A stretch of DNA of 64,000 bases, from NCBI RefSeq assembly GCF_963259705.1, contig NC_081840.1:148587549-148651548 (forward strand), given 5' to 3'. The notes under the pieces were generated by a model. The model saw nothing but the letters and a program-made list of their open reading frames with translations, had not been told where the DNA came from and did no database searches. This document shows positions 12,415-25,147 of this stretch, one piece after another. Source of the DNA: Myotis daubentonii (lineage: Eukaryota > Chordata > Mammalia > Chiroptera > Vespertilionidae). The position numbers and the translations under genes were made by a program. Position 1 is the first letter of the stretch; each line of letters starts with the position of its first letter.

Positions 12415-12460
<46 letters not shown>

Positions 12461-12484
12461 ATCTATCTATGTTTTTTTAAAAAA
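12208..12484 (+). mobile_element. Ves-type SINE with expanded tail
   Basis: The tRNA-like head and body are clear. The tail has grown into a (TATC)n microsatellite. Target duplications aagatcatgaccgtg (12193-12207) and aagatcatgacagtg (12485-12499) differ by one base and define the insertion. The head has lost a few bases around the A box. Confidence 0.9.
12400..12472. repeat. (TATC)n microsatellite
   Basis: About 17 tetranucleotide units, with two interruptions, in the tail of the SINE. Confidence 0.95.
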
Positions 12485-12772
12485 AAGATCATGACAGTGA
12501 GAACACTGGGAAAGTTCTAGATTCAGAAGATATGTCTGAGGTGGAGCCAACAAGATCAGTTAACTGATTGAACATGGGAGCCATGGACAGAAGTCCTACT
12601 TATTGAAATTTCACAACTTGTGCATTTTCAGAAAAGCATTGGCCTAAGCTGGTTCAACCCTGGTCAACACAGCAGCTCCAGAGCCAGGTGAACCACAGAG
12701 AGCTCTAAATCTGCTTTCAGGGCTGTATTTCAAATCCAAACAGATCATTGGCAGCTCTGCTGACCTAATCAG

Positions 12773-12777
<5 letters not shown>

Positions 12778-12840
<63 letters not shown>
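12778..12840. repeat. (GA)n microsatellite
   Basis: An uninterrupted run of about 31 GA units. Confidence 0.97.
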
Positions 12841-12842
<2 letters not shown>

Positions 12843-13721
12843 CCTTTAAGAGTAAAAGGAGCATGGATGATAGACGGTTATCGCATTGTGCAGCTACGAG
12901 GCAGTGGCCATCCTTCTATGTTAACTTAAGAATAAAGTGCACCTTTTATTATATCCCCTTTCTCTACTTTTTAGACTGCAAAATGATAATGGGCTTACTA
13001 TATTAAAAGCCATAATTTCCCTAGTGTTTTAAGCATTAAGAAGACAGAGTCTGCTGCACTGGCCATTCCCTAGGAGCAGAGTACAACCTGTGGTCGCTGC
13101 GTGTTGGATGTGTGTGCTCAGGCACCCACACAAACATCACTTTACCAATGTTCAGGCTCGTAGGGAGGAAGGAAACAGGGAATTGCAAGTCTTCCCTTGT
13201 TCAAAAAGAAGAGAAGCCTCAATTCTACTGATTGTAAGATATCTGCCTGCTCTCCGACTGTCCTCAACTTGACCAATATGCCAATAGCATAGACACTCTT
13301 AAACCATACATTCATGAAACAATTGAATTTGGTATCACGGTTTTTAGCAGGTAACTGAAACTTCACAAAATCATATTGCAAATGTTAGTAACAATAGAAA
13401 AATCTAGTGTTTACTGGGAAAATGGGGACCCCAGCTATTTGCATGTAGATTAACTACTTCACTTCTGAATAAAGGATTTTATGCAGTTAGTACAGGTTCA
13501 CCTCTAGCTAAATGTACACATGTGTTCTTCCAAGTATATACCTCAACCTTGAACTTATATAGTTTTCTGCTTTACTAGCATATCATTTCTTTCTGAAATC
13601 ACCATGGATTTGTTTGTTTCATAGACTTTCAACTTGGCAAATAACTTCAGTGGATATAAATTTATTATGAAAAACCTGATGTGAAAATGTAGCTGTTCCT
13701 ATATATAAGTATAAGTCACTA

Positions 13722-13756
13722 TGTGTGTGTGTGTGTGTGTGTGAGAGTGTGTGTGG
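13722..13756. repeat. (GT)n microsatellite
   Basis: GT repeat with one GAGA interruption. Confidence 0.95.
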
Positions 13757-15417
13757 AAAACAATGCTTCCTGTTTGGCTAAAATGAAACACTGTCCATGA
13801 AGCAATGTGTAAAATGCCTGATCTACACACTCAATATTTTCAATAATTTTAATATTTTAATCACAGTAAACATAAAGTTTCTTTTTCAGATAACTTGATC
13901 TGAGGATGAAGAGAGTAAATATATTGATTTCTTAAAATCAAAAGGCAATGTGGTGAGAAATATGTGGGTGATTGAAAACACTGGCGAATATGCAGGTTTA
14001 ATATAATTTACTTCAATGTCCAGGAACTATTATCAAACAAAGCAAAACAAAAATACTTCATTGTAGTTTTAACCATATTACTTTAATGACTAAACAAGAT
14101 TAAACCTCAGGCCTTAGAACTACTGAGTCATTCCTCGAATATAGTAGATGCTTAATCAATTATTGCTGAATTAAAACACCAGAAAGAAAAGCATGCAATA
14201 AAATGCTCAGTGTTCAAAACAGCCACACCTAAAGAATTATTCAAGAACCAGATTCAATGTTGCTATAGAAGGACAGTGTTTATTAAAGTCTCGGACTTGG
14301 CTAAGCCAGGGAAGGGAACTATATCTATTAACAGATTTATAACTTCAGACTTTACACCTTTCATTCTACACTGAAGATTAAAAGAGACCAAGCACAAAAA
14401 GGGGTAGATATAAACAGAAATGTAAGCTACCCCAAACAGCCCCACTTATTGCAAAACTAATTCCTATAGCTATTATTTTCTGGGCATATTTTGTGGTGAG
14501 ATCGTACGTATAAGTTCCTTTGTCGTGTCAGTTTGAGTCCTGAACAAGGGACTGTATGTGCCCGCGATCAGTCTTAAATCATAAGCAGCTGCCATAAGGA
14601 AACAATTAGTGGCGTCCAGCACTAAAAGAAAACTTAGAAAAACCAACCTATTAAAAAGGACTCTCAAAAGTAAGACCAATGTAGCTCAATGGAGTTAAGA
14701 GCTTATAAAACTGCAGGAATCAGGGAAGCTCACTCTGGCTTTCTTTTCTAACACAATACAAATTAAATACAGCCAAGTTACCACTCCTGCCAATCAAAAC
14801 CAAGGGGGCCCTTCTTTCCAGCATCAATCCTTGTCTCAACATGTTTGAAGGAATTGCTGAAGCTTTTTTTGTTTAACTTTGCATATTTTAACTTATTTTT
14901 AAGAGGTCAGATAAAATGAACTCCATGGTGAAAGATTTGGAACCCTAAACATTCCTTCTGTCGAAAGAAACTATCAGCTTGCTCTATAAATGCCCACAGT
15001 AGCCCCTGTGATTTCACAGCTAGTGGTGTAAACTATCCTACAATACTCTCAGTGTCCTCAATATAATTCAAATGTATTCAGAGGTAGTACATACATCTTT
15101 AAACCTTGGGTTTAATTTATAATCGCCTATTTCACCATGTTTCCTATATAACATCCTCACATAATTTTGCCCGGGCTACCCAAGAAAGCTTGGTCGGTTT
15201 GATTCTTTGCTTCATTTGTAGTTACTTGTGGAGCAATATTGGTTTTGTGAAGGACAATCGAACACAGCACAGGGATGAGGTAGGATGTCCCTTTTTGGGT
15301 CTAAGAAGATATGCAGAAGGAATGAAAAAAATGCTGCCAGATGAGGCTAGCATGATTCTCGAGCTTCCAACTGTAAATTAGAAGCCCAAGCTCTCTCATT
15401 TTCAGCTGATGACTAAA
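13757..15417. other. Intron, no recognised feature
   Basis: I see no exon, RNA gene or clear repeat. The short ORFs have no family resemblance. Confidence 0.5.
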
Positions 15418-15432
15418 AAGATCAAAAGCTTT

Positions 15433-15662
15433 TTTTTTTTAAAAAAAATCCTCAGGATTTTTTTCATTGATTTTAGAGAGAGAGGAAGGGGGAGATAGAG
15501 AAACATCATTATGAAAGAGAAACACTGATTGGTTGCCTCCCACACACGCCCCAACAGGGGATCAAACCCAAAACCAAGATGTGTATCTTGACAGGGAATC
15601 CCAACCCACAACCTTTTGGTGTATGGGATGATGCTCCAAATAACTGAGCCACCGGCCAGGTT
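15433..15662 (-). mobile_element. Ves-type SINE
   Basis: Reverse-oriented SINE: T-rich tail on the left, then the GA-rich segment and the reversed tRNA head ending ccaccggccagg. Perfect 15-bp target duplications aagatcaaaagcttt lie at 15418-15432 and 15663-15677. Confidence 0.92.
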
Positions 15663-15679
15663 AAGATCAAAAGCTTTTA

Positions 15680-17332
15680 ATGTAAACTTTAACAGGTACC
15701 AGGATCTCTGACTCCAGATTTTTCTATATCTTCACTGTGGAGGAAAGATCATTACCATGCCTGTTTAATACCTCTTGCCGCCTCCCTAATCTTCCCTGCT
15801 CTTTATCTTTGCTCTCACTTGTCCCTTCCACCACTATGGTCCCCTTAGGTCCTTCCTCCTGGTCTCCACACATATTCACTTACCCTCTGCGAATGCCAGG
15901 GTGAAGAAAAGTTGCCTTTGCCCTCTATTCTCTAATTTTAAAGCCCAAACCTTCTTCTTACTATTTCCACCAAACTTCCCTAAATAACAGATTGGTCAGA
16001 GAAAGAAAGGAAATTGAATTTGAGGAAAGAGAAAGGAGGTAGCAGAGTAGACGTCATATTTTTACAGTCTGGTTTGGGTAAAGATAAAGTAACAAGAGCT
16101 GAAATACATATTGGTGTTGGGGGCATTTCTTTCCTTTGGGAAGAAGAAAGCTGAGCTATGGGAAGGGAAACTGCTGGGCCAATCCTCGGGGCCCTGGAAA
16201 GGAGTTACCCTGTGCTAAACTAAAACTAAATAAACGGAGCTTTGGGGAGGAAGGGTTGACAAAGTTCATAAATGTCAGGATTGCCCAAATTTGTGTCTAA
16301 ACCTTTTGTCTTTTCACTTTACTTCCTTCAGCAGCTATCAAATGCACCCTCCAGGCTTTAACTATTACCTGACTTATGTCCTAAATTCTTTTCCAGGCCG
16401 CAATCCTTGCATTCCCAACTGCTCACCAGATGTCTAAGCCGAGATATGCCATCATCAGCTCGATTCAACATTCTCAAACCAAGCTTCTCGATTTCTGCTT
16501 CAAGCCAGTCGTGACTCCTGACTTTCCTATTTTTTTTAATTTTTTATTTTTTTGTTAAACACACCACTACTCCTCCAAGCCTAAGCACACGGTGGTATGT
16601 TTGTGTCAGTAAATGGACTCTATTGTCAAGTCCTATAGATTTAATTCTCTACAAAATCCCTTGAATCTACATTTCCATGTTTGGCATGCTTGTTCCTGGA
16701 AACAGGACTAGTCTATAAGCTTCTCCTGGTTTTCCCTTACTCTACTCCACCCTACATACTTTTGTCACATTATGTTTTCTAAGGCACATTTCTGAATATA
16801 TATCCTCAGCTCAGAAAAGGTCAAGGGCCCATTTTCAATCCACAATGAAAAAGTTGTTCTAGGAAACAATCCTCGATGGATGCAAAAGCTGTGAGGTGCC
16901 AGGCTGTAGGGAAATCCGGCCAATTGCACTAGACCTGCTGATCAACCAAAAACACGCCATGCCTTTTGATATAGTGAACTAGAAAGTGTCACACACCTTT
17001 ATAAGAGTCTTCCAAAAAGTTGAACCAGAATCTAATCAAACTTTTAAAGGAACTCACAATTTACAAGAAATACTGAAGAAAGAAATACTGAATAAGTTAA
17101 GCAGCACCCCGAGGAAGTCATTAGACCAGTCCAGAATGTGAGCATTCTACATAGAGGATAAATGTCCTGGAAAAATTGATGATATGAACAAAATAAAAAG
17201 ACAAGAAAGACAACTACAGAGTCAAAGAGACTGAAGAATCATAGAAATGCCAAGTGTGAGCTTTGGGTCTTAATTCAGATGAACCATCTGTAAAGAGACA
17301 TTTTTGAGACAATTGGGAAAATTTGAATACTA
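15680..17332. other. Intron with a possible L2 relic
   Basis: The segment at about 16300-16530 reads like the plus strand of L2 (ccttgcattcccaactgctc, ctttaactattacctgactt). A T-rich stretch follows at 16530-16555. Nothing else is recognised. Confidence 0.45.
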
Positions 17333-17799
17333 TCTATACTAATAAAAGGGTAATATGCTAATGAGACCAGACGTCTTCTGGATGTCCTTCCGGACAAAGC
17401 CACAGCAGCAGGGGCCGAGGCAGAGGCAGCTAGGGGTGATCAGGCCAGCAGGGGAGTGCAGTTGCGGGTGATCAGGCTGGCAGGGCAGCAGTTAGGGGGT
17501 GATTAGTCCAGCAGGGGAAGAGTTAGGGGCATCAGGACAGCAGGCAGAGGTGATCAGGGGCAATCAGGCAGGCAGGCAGGCAAGTGGTTAGGAGCCAGTG
17601 ATTCCGGATTGTGAGAGGAATGTCCGACTGCCGGTTTAGGCCTGATTCAAGGGATCAGGCCTAAACTGGCAGTCGGACATCCCCCGAGGGGTCCCAGATT
17701 GGAGAGGGTGCAGACCGGGTTGAGGGGTAACCCCCCCACCCGGGGTAACCCTCCCACCCCTCCTCCCCCGTGCACAAATTTTGTGCACTGGGCCTCTAG
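17333..17799 (+). mobile_element. HeliBat-type Helitron, non-autonomous (467 bp)
   Basis: Starts TCTATACTAATAAAAGGGTA and ends with the hairpin gtgcacaaattttgtgcac plus tgggcctctag. It sits exactly between an A (17332) and a T (17800), the Helitron target rule. It has no coding capacity. The interior has a palindrome with 26-bp arms at 17621-17646 and 17654-17679, and short tandem-like units built on the word gcaggcagg or cagcagggg. Confidence 0.95.
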
Positions 17800-18515
17800 T
17801 TGGGTATAATGATATTGAGGAATTATTGTTAATTTTATTAGGTTTGATATGAAATAATCGTTATGTTTTCGAAAGGCCCAGTTAGAGATTCATACTTTAG
17901 TACTTGCAAATGCAATGACACAATATGTAGGTTTTACTTTCAAATACACCAGCAAAACAAAAGAAAATAAATGAAGGAAAGGGTTCATAAAACAAAATTA
18001 GCCATTGATAATTCTTGAAGCTGGGTGATGGCTCTAGAGAACTTCATGATAATATTTTCTCTACATTTTGAAATTTTAAAGCAATTCCCAAAATAAATAA
18101 TTATATAATTTAAAATTTTACTTTACATGACCCTTCAGATTCCTACTAATTAAAGTTCTGCTTATGTCCAAAGTCCTCTAAATCTGCTCCTAACTTTCCT
18201 TTTCTGCTTCATCTCTCCTCCAATCCTGCCCCAATTCCCCATAAGGATCCTCTCTTCCAGGCAGCCTTGAATACCAGGTATTCTCAGAATGCCAAACCGG
18301 CTAGGGCTATAACACACCTTTCTTGAAACTTCTTACCTGGAAACCTGAGCTATGGAGCTACTTGTGGGGGGGCTACGGGGGTGGGGGTGAACATAGTTGA
18401 AAACTGAATTTCTGAAAGAAATGTCAGTCCTTGCATTTAAAATCCCATCTCCACCATCTCACTATTATAGCCAGCCAGTCACTGATGCCTTATCTCAGTG
18501 ACCTCTCTTCTCTTT
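17800..18515. other. Intron, possible old L2 fragment
   Basis: The C/T-rich stretch at about 18150-18300 may be a decayed L2 plus-strand fragment. Otherwise unrecognised. Confidence 0.35.
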
Positions 18516-18517
18516 TT

Positions 18518-18718
18518 TAAAAAATATTTTTTTATTGATTTCAGAGATGAAGAGAGAGGGAGAGATAGAAACATCAATGATGAGAGAGAATCATTGATTG
18601 GCTCCCTCCTGCACACCCCACACTGAGGATCGAACCCACAACCCTGCGTGTGCCCCAATCGGGAATCGAACCGTGACCTCCTGGTTAATAGATCAATGCT
18701 CAATCACGCTGGCTGAGC
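18518..18718 (-). mobile_element. Ves-type SINE
   Basis: Reverse SINE with T-rich tail, GA-rich segment, catcaatgatgagagagaat and a reversed tRNA head ending gctggctgagc. Confidence 0.9.
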
Positions 18719-18929
18719 TCCTCTCTAACTTTTTCTGACTCTCTTTTCTGTGTTCCCCCCCTCCTATACTTGAAGTCCTCCACACTTGTGACTCTTTTAT
18801 AAAACTTAGCTCACCCTGCTAGGTATAAGATTTATGCTTTATATTAAACTATCAGGTCCCTTAAGGGTAGGAAGAGAGGTATATGGGGAAATGTAACAAA
18901 CATGACTTTGGGGGTTTTAATATATACTA

Positions 18930-19030
18930 GCACATGACCTTGGACAGATCACTTAACCTCTTGAGCCTCAGTTTCCACATAAAATGGGACACATAATAAT
19001 AATCTCACATGGGAGTTTTGGAAGGAAAAA
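18930..19030 (+). mobile_element. MIR fragment
   Basis: Contains the MIR core words gaccttggacagatcactta and gagcctcagtttccacat, followed by an aaaatggg-type segment. Confidence 0.75.
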
Positions 19031-19319
19031 AACATATGGTCTTCCATAAATATTATTTCCCTTCCTCTCTTCTCTAATTCAAATGTATAGCCTTATTCCT
19101 TAAACATGGTGATTATACAATAAATATATTAGCAGATTTTATGCAACATACATCTCAAACAAGATATCAGAGCCAAAATTAGTATTCCCTGAATAGCCTG
19201 TTGACAATTAAGGTCACAGATATCTAGCTGCATGTCCAACCTGCTTCCAATTAATGCTAATGAGGATATATTTTATTTCAGCTAGAAGCTGTGCCTTAGA
19301 AGTCACTACAATCTCTCAT

Positions 19320-19507
19320 TTGTTGACTCATGACTCTAGTTCACAAGAGTTAAGACTAACACCCCAAAATCCTGATTTGTTATGGGGTGGAGCCACAACA
19401 TTAGTAACAAAGAAACAGAATTTCCAGAGGATGAGATCCAGAAATCAGGATTTTAAAAAGATTCCCAGGTGATTCTAATGTGCAGCCAAGGTTGAGAACC
19501 ACTGCTC
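19320..19507 (-). mobile_element. MER5-type hAT-Charlie relic
   Basis: Ends in the diagnostic terminus ggttgagaaccactg, preceded by ggtgattctaatgtgcagcc. It matches, in inverted orientation, a second copy at 55146-55275. The family is shared by placental mammals and is old. Confidence 0.8.
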
Positions 19508-20083
19508 TATACGCTCTATACACTCTACACACTCCACACTCTCCCTCTATATACTCTCTGGGCATCTCACTCATTGCCATAGTTTCAGCTGCTACTTATC
19601 TACTCCATAGCCAGCTGTGGCTTCTCTCCAGGATGGCGACTATGGCCCTCTCTTCATGTCCTCTTGGATGTCTTGTTCTCATCTCAGATCACAATCCCCA
19701 CCATTTAGATTCTGGCTAATTTTCTTTGTAGTAAATTACACATGCTTCATTCAGGGTCCTGATAGCCCAAATCAAGACTTTGTATGAATTAGATAAGTAG
19801 TTTTTCCTCCAGACAGATGTAGCCCCATGCCAGGCACAGAGCTTGGCAGGAGAAATAGGAGCTGGATTTCAAACTCCACCTCCCACTTGGCTGAGCAGCC
19901 TTGTGCAGTGCACAACCTGCACTAATGTAATTGGAGACCCTGGGTTTACTCCAAGGAGCAACATTTCTTTGAGAAAATCAAAATTCCACTTTATTTTTTG
20001 CCAAATAACTCCATAGCTCAGGCTGCCAGGTAAGAAGAGGTTGTAGGCAAGATGTGTCATAACTATTCTAAGCAAAATAATAC
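19508..20083. other. Intron, no recognised feature
   Basis: Starts with short ctctatac/cactcta repeats next to the MER5 end (19505-19560). Nothing else is identified. Confidence 0.5.
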
Positions 20084-20084
20084 A

Positions 20085-20260
20085 GTGGGGCCTTGACTTA
20101 CCAGTGTCCCAACCAACGAGTTTTTTGAGATACCAGCTGTCTCTCGGCCGATTTTTTGCATTGAGTTGACAGAATAATTTGAGTTAACGAGCTCCTTAAT
20201 GAGCTCCTTAACGAGCTCGGTCTCGGAACGAATTAAACTCGTAAGTCAAGGCCCCACTGT
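20085..20260. mobile_element. Tc1/mariner-type MITE, copy 1
   Basis: The terminal inverted repeats cagtggggccttgacttac and gtaagtcaaggccccactg are perfect over 19 nt and flanked by TA. There is no coding capacity. It is the same family as the copy at 36466. This copy carries an extra tandem unit of about 14 bp (gctccttaatga/gctccttaacga) in the interior. Confidence 0.92.
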
Positions 20261-20319
20261 AATTGACAATATTTATTCAACTACATCAACTGAGAATGCA
20301 TCATCTTTGACTTATCTTC

Positions 20320-21434
20320 AACTCCATGCATTTTTATAAAGAATAGATTTTTTTCCCCACCCATCCCTTCTTCCCCTCCCCTCTGGAAGCCATCAGCTTG
20401 TTCTCTGTTTTTATGGGTATGTTTCTGCTTAATTTTGTTTGATCATTTGTTTTGTTTTCTGGATTCCACAAAGTGCAATCATACGGTGTATGAATTTCTC
20501 TATTTATTTCTCTTAGCGCAATACCATCTAGGTCCATCCATGCTGTCACAAATGGAAAGATTTTGCCCCAGCCAGTTTTTCTCAGTGGTTGGAGCATCAG
20601 CCCTCAGACTGAAGGGTCCAGAGTTTGATTTTGGTCAAGGAAAACTACCTCAGTTGCAGGCTAATCCCCGGTCCCGGTCAGGGCGTCTGTGGAAGGCAAT
20701 CAATTGATGTGTCTCTCACATTGAAGTTTCTCTATCCCTCCCTTCCACTCTCTCTGAAAATCAATGGAAAATTATCCTCGTGAGGATTAACAAAACAAAA
20801 CAAAAAACATATTTCATTCTTTTTTATTGCTGAGTAATATTCCATTGTATATATGTATATCTATATACCATATCGTCTTTATTCATTCATCTATGGATGG
20901 ACACCTAGGCTGCTTCCGTATCTTGGCTATTGCAAACAATGTTGCAATGATCAGAGGGGTACATATGTCTTTTTGAATTAGTGTTTCAGATTTCTTCAAA
21001 TAAATTAATATCCAGAAGTGCTACTGCTGGGTTGTATAGCAACTCTATTTTTAATTTTTTGAGGAATCTTCAGACTGTTTTCCATAGTGGTTACACCCGT
21101 TTATAATCCCACTAAGAGTGTACCAGGGTTCTCTTTTTTCCACATCCTCACCAACACTTGTTATTTATTGATTTTATTTATCATAGCCACGTTGACAGGT
21201 GCAAGGATATTCAAATTATATATCCAATAGGGGGTTGATATTAAACTACATAAGGAACTCATACAATTCAACACCAAAAAACAACACACAAACAATCCAG
21301 TTTTTAAAAAAATGGACAGAGGACCTGAACAGACATTTCTCCAAAGAAGACATACAGATGGCCAACAGACGATGAAAAGATGCTCAACATAACTAATCAT
21401 TAGGGAAATGCAAATCAACTCCATGTATTTTTTA
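20320..21434 (-). mobile_element. L1 insertion with 5' inversion (twin priming)
   Basis: From 20338 to about 21200 the plus strand shows the reverse complement of the L1 ORF2 end and 3' region (attccattgtatatatgta, ttttccatagtggttacacc). From about 21205 to 21416 the orientation flips and forward ORF2 appears (gacagaggacctgaacagac, gaaaagatgctcaacataac). The two parts meet in ORF2 positions that are adjacent in a normal L1. Near-identical target duplications, aactccatgcattttta (20320) and aactccatgtattttt (21417), bracket the whole unit. A Ves SINE is nested at about 20566-20805. Confidence 0.9.
20566..20805 (+). mobile_element. Ves-type SINE nested in L1
   Basis: Diverged SINE with tRNA-like head (ccagccagtttttctcagtg), a gagtttgattttggtca B-box region and an aacaaaacaaaacaaaaaac tail. 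It interrupts the L1 segment between atggaaagatttt and atttcattcttttttat. Confidence 0.88.
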
Positions 21435-21661
21435 TTAAAATAATATTTACTGAATGTGAATTACTGTGACAGATTCTGCCTGATCTAAGATCTTAAAAAT
21501 AATTAACCGTGAATATACTGATCATTTTTTAAAAATCTGTAGTATAAAGTCTAACTTCAAGTTCCTTAACTTAGGAAGGTAGTAGAGTCTCCTACAGTCA
21601 TTGTTTAAGTTTAAATATGGTCTACCCAAAAGAGAGAAGACAGAATAAGATGTTAATTTCT

Positions 21662-21745
21662 AAAAAATTTATCTTTATTATTGAATACAGCTGTACCCTT
21701 TTTTTCCTCCATTGACCCCTCTAGCCCACCCCCTCCCCCAGATGT
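21662..21745 (-). mobile_element. L1 3' end fragment
   Basis: Reverse complement of an L1 3' terminus: atctttattattgaatacag followed by C/T-rich sequence with attgacccctctagccc. Confidence 0.6.
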
Positions 21746-21863
21746 TTCTGGAGCTATTAATTTACTTTAAACCACTTATCTTATTCTATTTTATAGCATT
21801 CCTCCATTTTAATCTCTACACAGTCCAAGAAATATATTCTATATTGAAAATGTGGTATCAATT

Positions 21864-22065
21864 GCCCAGCCAGTATGACTCAGTGGTTGAGCATCAACCT
21901 ATGAACCAGGAGGTCACATTTGATTCCCAGTCAGGGCATGTGCCGGGGTTGTGGGCTTCATCCCCAGTAGAGGATGTGCAGGAGGCAGCCAATCAATGAT
22001 TCTCTGTCATCCTTGATGTTTCTATCTCTCTCTTCCTCTCCCCTTCCCTTCCTTGCTGAAATCAA
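21864..22065 (+). mobile_element. Ves-type SINE
   Basis: Head gcccagccagtatgactcag, B-box region tttgattcccag and body gcaggaggcagccaatcaat are all present. The tail runs into an AT microsatellite. Confidence 0.92.
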
Positions 22066-22130
22066 TATATATATATATATATATATTATAATATAAATAT
22101 AATATATATATATATTCTGTATATATATAA
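22063..22130. repeat. AT-rich microsatellite
   Basis: Imperfect (AT)n, in the SINE tail. Confidence 0.9.
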
Positions 22131-22191
22131 ATGAAATATGACTGGAGATATTTAATGAGAAAATAAATTTAGTCTATTAAGAATTTTGGTT

Positions 22192-22386
22192 TTTTACAGA
22201 GAGGAAGGGAGAGAGATAGAGAGTTAGAAACATTGATGGGAGAGAAACATGGATCAGCTGCCTCCTGCACACCCCCTACTGGGGATGTGCCCACAACCAA
22301 GGTACATGCCCTTGACCAGAATCGAAACCGGGACCCCTTAGTCCGCAGGCTGACACTCTATCCACTGAGCCAAACCGGCCAGGGCA
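22192..22386 (-). mobile_element. Ves-type SINE
   Basis: Reverse SINE. Target duplications gaattttggtt occur at 22181 and 22388. It has lost most of its A/T tail on the left. Confidence 0.92.
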
Positions 22387-22834
22387 CGAATTTTGGTTAT
22401 GATATCAAAATTATTAAACATATATGTGAAATAATATATAAACATAATATATTTGAGAACATTTGTAGGTACTAGTTTAAACATTTACAACTGAATTAAT
22501 TTTATTTCACTGACAAAAATATTTTTAACTATAACTCCTTGATATTTTTAGAAAGAATTAGACATACTTACAAATGTGCATATAAATGACTGTTTTAATA
22601 GAGAATCCTAGGCTATAAAGCATATCTAACAGTTGTAATCACTTTTCATGAATTCCTTGATTTTAAGATTGAACTGCTTCTCCTAAACCTCTATATGCCT
22701 TGAGGTCATTATTCTATTGGACTTATCCAACAGATGAAGTACCACTGTAAGGGTAACGTCCATATGGCTCTGTCCCTGTGTGAATGCTGATGTGAGAACA
22801 TGTGTGCCTAAGTAGGTCCTTGATAATAACACTA

Positions 22835-23015
22835 TGGATGCCACATACACTGTCCTAAGTGCTTCAGTAAGTCATGTATTAAATTAAACCAACCATCTTT
22901 ATTTTATATTGAAAAACTGAAGGAAAAGAGATAACTTGCTTAAAGTTACACAGTTTGTAAGTGAAAGACCAGGATTTAAACCCCTGTCTGCCCCTGGAGC
23001 CACCCCATAACCTTA
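22835..23015 (-). mobile_element. MIR fragment
   Basis: Reverse-complement MIR words: actgtcctaagtgcttcag, gcttaaagttacacagtttg and ggatttaaacccctgtctg. Confidence 0.65.
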
Positions 23016-23055
23016 TTCAATGTATTCCATATGCTGCTTTAAAAATAGATTGCCA

Positions 23056-23300
23056 GCCCTAGCCAGTTTGGCTCAGTGGATAGAGCATAGGCCTGCGGAC
23101 CAAAGGGTCCTGGGTTCGATTCTAGTTAAGGACACATACCTTGGTTACAGGCTGGGCCCTGGTCGGGGCTCATTCAGGAGGCAACCATCAATGTATTTCT
23201 CTCACATCGATATTTCTCTGTCTTTCCTTCTCTTCTTCACTCTCCGTAAAAATCAATGAAAAAAATCCTCAGCTGAGGATTTAAAAAAAAAAAAAAAAAA
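23056..23300 (+). mobile_element. Ves-type SINE
   Basis: Head gccagtttggctcagtggat, B-box region gggttcgattctag, and a tail with atcaatgaaaaaaatcctca plus an A run. Flanked by the short direct repeat gattgcca/gactgcca. Confidence 0.92.
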
Positions 23301-25146
23301 GGACTGCCAAAAGCTAATATTTTCAATTGCTTCAGTCATTTCATCATCAAATGAATATAAAATTATCTTTAAATCTGCATTATTAAATGTAAACATTTAT
23401 TCAACAGAAATGTATTGTGCATTTTCTATATATCAACACTGTATAAAGAAATTGAGATACAAAAATGAATAAAAAATTTAGGAAATAATAACTTCCACAT
23501 ATACAAGTCAATATTGGATTAATTTAATTATTAATGGAAAGCTATGTGTTATTCACCTTTATTTAGACATAATTAAGAGGAATACTAGTATATCTGATAG
23601 GGAACAAGACATAAAGTTGGCAATAAATATTCTTCAGTTAATTTCAGTAGAAAGGAATTCTAAGCTAGAATTAAACTTTGAGGATGATGTTATACTATTT
23701 CAATATACAAATGACCATGTCAAAAATGTGAATTCTAATAAAATAAACTGCTATTCTATGTGTTCTTTTAAAGGTATAAGCTACTTGGAGTACAATGGAG
23801 TCTTTCATGTCATATTAACCAATTACTTAATAAAATATCTTTAAAAATCTAAGATGTTAAGACTATAATAATCATTCTCTTTATCATCTAACCACCACAT
23901 AAAATATAGATAATGGGAAATGATAATACATTATGAAATATAGCATGATTGATTAATGATTACTAGTTTAATATGATAATTCTATTTTGTAGTAAGCAAA
24001 ATAAAGATTTTCTACACACACACACACACACACACACACAAGCACACACAGGCACATGCTTTCCAAATTTCTTGCAGAATGTAGATGTCCTCCCCCTGCC
24101 CCCAAGACAGACTATATGGATCGGAAAAAGGTTGGACTGAAACACAAACATGAAATATGGGAATTGCTAAAGTGTTAGGTTAGAAGGAGCTTAGTATATA
24201 ATTAAAAACATGTGAACAGAAAGTTAAATACAGCCCCAAAATATCAGAAATAATTCCTTATAGGGCACACACAACTTGATTTTGTAAAATGTTGTGAAAC
24301 GGCAATGACAGTATCAGGACAAATAAAAACAAAAGGGGGTTTGGGAGGGAAAGGCAAAGTGACATCTTCTACTTCTTCTCAAGAAAATACAAATGGAAGC
24401 CACACGCCTCCATGTGCAGTTGTCTGATGGTTGCTTGTGGTTTTCTCTTACATTTTTTTCTCACTGAGTAATACAGAATTACAACATGCATGCCGCTTTA
24501 GTACTCCAAATTCCTAAGGGAATTATATCTCTTTTATGCTCACATGCAACTCCAAAGAGGAGTTATGGGGAGGGCTTCTAAATTCTAAAAATGTCATGCA
24601 AAAGAAATGTCCTGGGTATGAAAGAGGTAACTTTCACTTAACAAAATGATTCCACTGATGGTGTGATTTTGGGTGGGAAAAAGGTTGAACTATTTTTCTA
24701 AAGCATATGAGATGGTATCCTGAGAAGGATTTTTAAAAGCAATCCATTTCTACAATTTGTATTAAATTATTTATTAGTGAGAGAATGCTATTGTTTTAGC
24801 AATGTGGCATTACACACAACCACCATGAACTACTTTCTATAACTGTCTCCATTAGTAAAATTCAAAGCCAAGCCTTGAATCCTACAAATAAATTGTTACA
24901 AAATAAAATACATTATAAGCATGGCCCTGGGTTAATGCTATCTGTTTATTTTCACCAAAACTAAATATCAATATAAATAAACTATGAAATGAAAGGAAGC
25001 AAAGGTATCCAAACTCTCCAAACCTTGTGGAAGTGAGATAATAACATTGATAAAGCTCTCAGAGTGTAGAAACCTTAGAGACTTGTGATAAGTGGTATTA
25101 CTGACTGAGGCATTTAGAATTATGAGAAGCCGATAGCTCTCTCTCT
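23301..25146. other. Intron, only a microsatellite recognised
   Basis: Apart from a (CA)n run at 24013-24056, no feature was identified. Confidence 0.5.
24013..24056. repeat. (CA)n microsatellite
   Basis: About 20 AC units with two G interruptions. Confidence 0.95.
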
Positions 25147-25147
25147 T

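Noticed and set aside
17760..17799. Stem-loop followed by T-containing sequence, like a terminator
   Set aside because: It is the 3' hairpin of a Helitron in a mammalian genome.
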